9,147 nucleotides of DNA from an uncultured Elusimicrobiales bacterium (GTDB taxonomy: Bacteria > Elusimicrobiota > Elusimicrobia > Elusimicrobiales > Elusimicrobiaceae). Numbering within the stretch: the first letter of the stretch is position 1; the number at the start of each line of letters is the position of its first letter. Of this stretch, positions 7,439 through 9,147 are shown in pieces. The DNA lies in contig CALUQA010000156.1 of assembly GCA_944322775.1 (NCBI GenBank), forward strand, positions 1 to 9,147, given 5' to 3'. The position numbers and the translations under genes are program-made. A model generated the notes under the pieces. It made no database searches and was not told the DNA's origin. It was given only the letters and a program-made list of their open reading frames with translations.

Positions 7439-8338
7439 ATGAGTTATCTATTGGCGTTTTGTTTGGCTTTGTGTTGGGGTACGGCTTTTTTGGCCACCAA
7501 AAATATCGTAGACGTTTTGCCGCCTTATTGGGGCACTTTTTACCGCGTATTGGCGGGGTTGATTTTCTTTGCTATTCTGTACGGCGTGCAGCGCAAAGAC
7601 CTGCGCTGCCCCGTTAAAGAACTCTGGCGCCCGTGGACCATCGGCTTTTTGCTTATTCTGTTTCCGTTTGCGGCCATTTCCTGGGGGCAGCGTTTTGTGG
7701 CGCCCACCATTGGCGGCATTTTTAACGGGACGGTGCCTTTGTGGTCCTTTATTGCCGGGGCCGTGCTTTTAAAAGGGGTGGACCGCTTTACCTGGCGCAG
7801 AGCCGTCGGCGTGCTGGTGGGGCTGGCGGGGCTTTTAATTATTATGTGGCCGTCTTTGCAGCTGGGGTCTGACCCGAATGTGTTGTATGGCTGTTTTGCC
7901 TTCTTGCTTATGGCGTGGGCCTACAGCTTGGGCAATGTGCTGACCAAAAAAATTATGGTAGACAACAACAGCGTCTCCCCCGAAGCCAACACCTTTCACC
8001 AATACTTTTTTTCCGCCGTGGTGCTGCTGATTGTATCTTTTATTTTGGAGCCGGTGCCTTCGGCGGCGTCTTTTACGCCTAAAGTAATTATTTCCATTGC
8101 CAGCGCGGGGGTGTTTTCCTCGGCGGTAGCCTTCCTGCTTATGGTGGCGTTAATCCGCCGCTGGGGTGCCACGCGCATGGCGTCTGTTACCTATTTTACC
8201 CCGGTGGTGGCCATGGCCAGCGACATGATTGCCTTTGGCCGCTTTCCGGGCACGAATGAAATTGCGGGGCTGGTGCTCATTTTTATCAGCTTGTTCCTTA
8301 TTCAAAAGCCCGTGCGTCCGGTGCAAGAGGCTAAATGA
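7439..8338 (+). CDS. EamA-family drug/metabolite (DMT) transporter
   Basis: This is an inner-membrane permease of 299 residues, typical of ten-helix DMT proteins with two tandem EamA domains (about 3-136 and 147-288). Hydrophobic segments can be traced near 2-20, 30-50, 66-84, 91-111, 119-138, 148-167, 188-205, 214-237, 246-265 and 273-289, followed by a short basic tail. The first helix has the family-typical WGTAFLATK (13-21) and then a Pro-Pro pair (28-29). The second repeat carries RRWGATRMASVTYFTPV (240-256), where EamA proteins usually have a similar stretch. The substrate cannot be read from sequence, since family members export amino acids, nucleosides or metabolites. It overlaps thrC by ATGA (8335-8338), and E. 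coli RhtA, a threonine/homoserine exporter, is in the same family. Threonine-related export is therefore a reasonable guess but not shown. AGGAGG at 7428-7433 supports the start. Confidence 0.92.
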   Translation: MSYLLAFCLALCWGTAFLATKNIVDVLPPYWGTFYRVLAGLIFFAILYGVQRKDLRCPVKELWRPWTIGFLLILFPFAAISWGQRFVAPTIGGIFNGTVPLWSFIAGAVLLKGVDRFTWRRAVGVLVGLAGLLIIMWPSLQLGSDPNVLYGCFAFLLMAWAYSLGNVLTKKIMVDNNSVSPEANTFHQYFFSAVVLLIVSFILEPVPSAASFTPKVIISIASAGVFSSAVAFLLMVALIRRWGATRMASVTYFTPVVAMASDMIAFGRFPGTNEIAGLVLIFISLFLIQKPVRPVQEAK

Positions 8339-9147
8339 AAAAGATATTAAACTTACAGTGCATTAACTGCGGCAAAGAGCATAAAACCAGCGAGGCGGAT
8401 TTTGTCTGCACCGCCTGCGGTGGTAATTTGGAAGTCAATTACGACTATAAGCTGATTTCCCGCCGCTTCAGCATTAGCAAATTAAAAGACAATACCCATT
8501 TTGACATGTGGCGTTATATGGACCTGTTGCCCATCAACGACCACGACAAAGTGCCCCACGTGCATGTGGGCTGGACGCCGATGTACAACTGCAAGGAACT
8601 GGCCCACGAGCTGGATATTTCCACCTTGCTGATTAAAGACGAAGGGCGCAACCCCACCGGCTCTATCAAGGACCGCGGCAGTGCCGTGGCCGTGGCCCGC
8701 GCGCTGGAGCTGGACAAAGATATTATTGCCGACGCTTCCACCGGCAATGCCAGCGACTCTTTGGCTTGTTTAACGGCCAGCTTGCCGATGAAATCGGTCA
8801 TTTTCACCCCCACCTCCGTGCCGGAACCCAAACTGGTACAGCTTTTGGTGTACGGGGCGGAAGTGATTAACGTGGAAGGCACCTACGACGACGCCTTTGA
8901 CCTGTGCCGCAAAGCCGTGGAAGAAAACGGCTGGTATTCCCGCGCGGCCGGTTTTAACCCTTATACCCGCGAAGGCAAAAAAACCTGCGCCTTTGAAATT
9001 TGCGAACAGCTGGAATGGGAAGCCCCGGACAAAGTGATTGTGGCCGTGGGCGACGGTACCGTGCTGAGCGGATTATGGAAAGGGTTTGTAGATTTTAGCA
9101 AACTGGGCATTATTGAACGCATGCCGCAAATGATTGCCGTACAGGCC
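8335..9147 (+). CDS. thrC: Threonine synthase, PLP-dependent (partial, C-terminus beyond right edge)
   Basis: This enzyme would convert O-phospho-L-homoserine to L-threonine, the last step of threonine synthesis, in the cytosol. The 271 visible residues open with a zinc-ribbon-like motif (Cys9, Cys12, Cys25, Cys28), as in many archaeal and some bacterial threonine synthases. A fold-type II PLP domain follows. GWTPMY (79-84) is the start of the substrate region, and NPTGSIKDRG (106-115) carries the PLP-binding Lys112. ASTGNASDS (134-142) is the phosphate/cofactor loop, and VGDGTVLSGLWKGF (238-251) fits the glycine-rich PLP phosphate site. The usual family motif reads NPTGSFKDRG; here Ile replaces Phe. 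The ATG lies in the ATGA overlap with the transporter stop, with AGAGG (8326-8330) four bases upstream. Family relatives such as cysteate synthase or other fold-type II PLP lyases remain possible. The missing C-terminal part prevents a firm choice. Confidence 0.87.
   Translation, partial: MKKILNLQCINCGKEHKTSEADFVCTACGGNLEVNYDYKLISRRFSISKLKDNTHFDMWRYMDLLPINDHDKVPHVHVGWTPMYNCKELAHELDISTLLIKDEGRNPTGSIKDRGSAVAVARALELDKDIIADASTGNASDSLACLTASLPMKSVIFTPTSVPEPKLVQLLVYGAEVINVEGTYDDAFDLCRKAVEENGWYSRAAGFNPYTREGKKTCAFEICEQLEWEAPDKVIVAVGDGTVLSGLWKGFVDFSKLGIIERMPQMIAVQA

Overview
The window reads as an ordinary chromosomal segment of a Gram-negative-like bacterium. It is gene-dense and a little above half G+C, except for one very AT-rich spacer. 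There are no mobile elements, CRISPR arrays, RNA genes or defence islands that I can support. The lineage cannot be fixed from sequence alone. An AddAB-type recombination nuclease with a short AddB lacking an N-terminal Walker A, a SixA-type histidine phosphatase, and a threonine synthase with an N-terminal zinc ribbon would fit several Gram-negative phyla. Elusimicrobiota from a gut habitat is only a weak guess.

Left half, minus strand (1-6071): a two-gene operon for double-strand-break end processing. addB comes first (6071 to 3051), followed by addA (3054 downward), which runs off the left edge inside its nuclease active site. The genes overlap by four bases (ATGA), and addA has a strong Shine-Dalgarno sequence inside the end of addB. 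Together they should form the AddAB helicase-nuclease, which resects broken DNA ends and loads RecA.

Middle (6072-6148): a 77-bp divergent spacer with a 47-bp stretch holding only six G or C bases, plus two inverted repeats. It must carry the start signals for both directions.

Right half, plus strand (6149-9147): sixA and uppP abut with no spacer (phosphohistidine phosphatase; undecaprenyl-diphosphate phosphatase). After a 63-bp gap with a perfect TATAAT box comes a second pair, an EamA/DMT transporter and a PLP-dependent threonine synthase. These two overlap by ATGA, and thrC runs off the right edge. The second pairing suggests, without proving, that the transporter handles threonine or a related amino acid.

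I found no convincing undescribed system. The points most worth a second look are the dyads in the divergent spacer, the addB start without a Shine-Dalgarno sequence, the transporter-thrC coupling, and the sixA-uppP junction.
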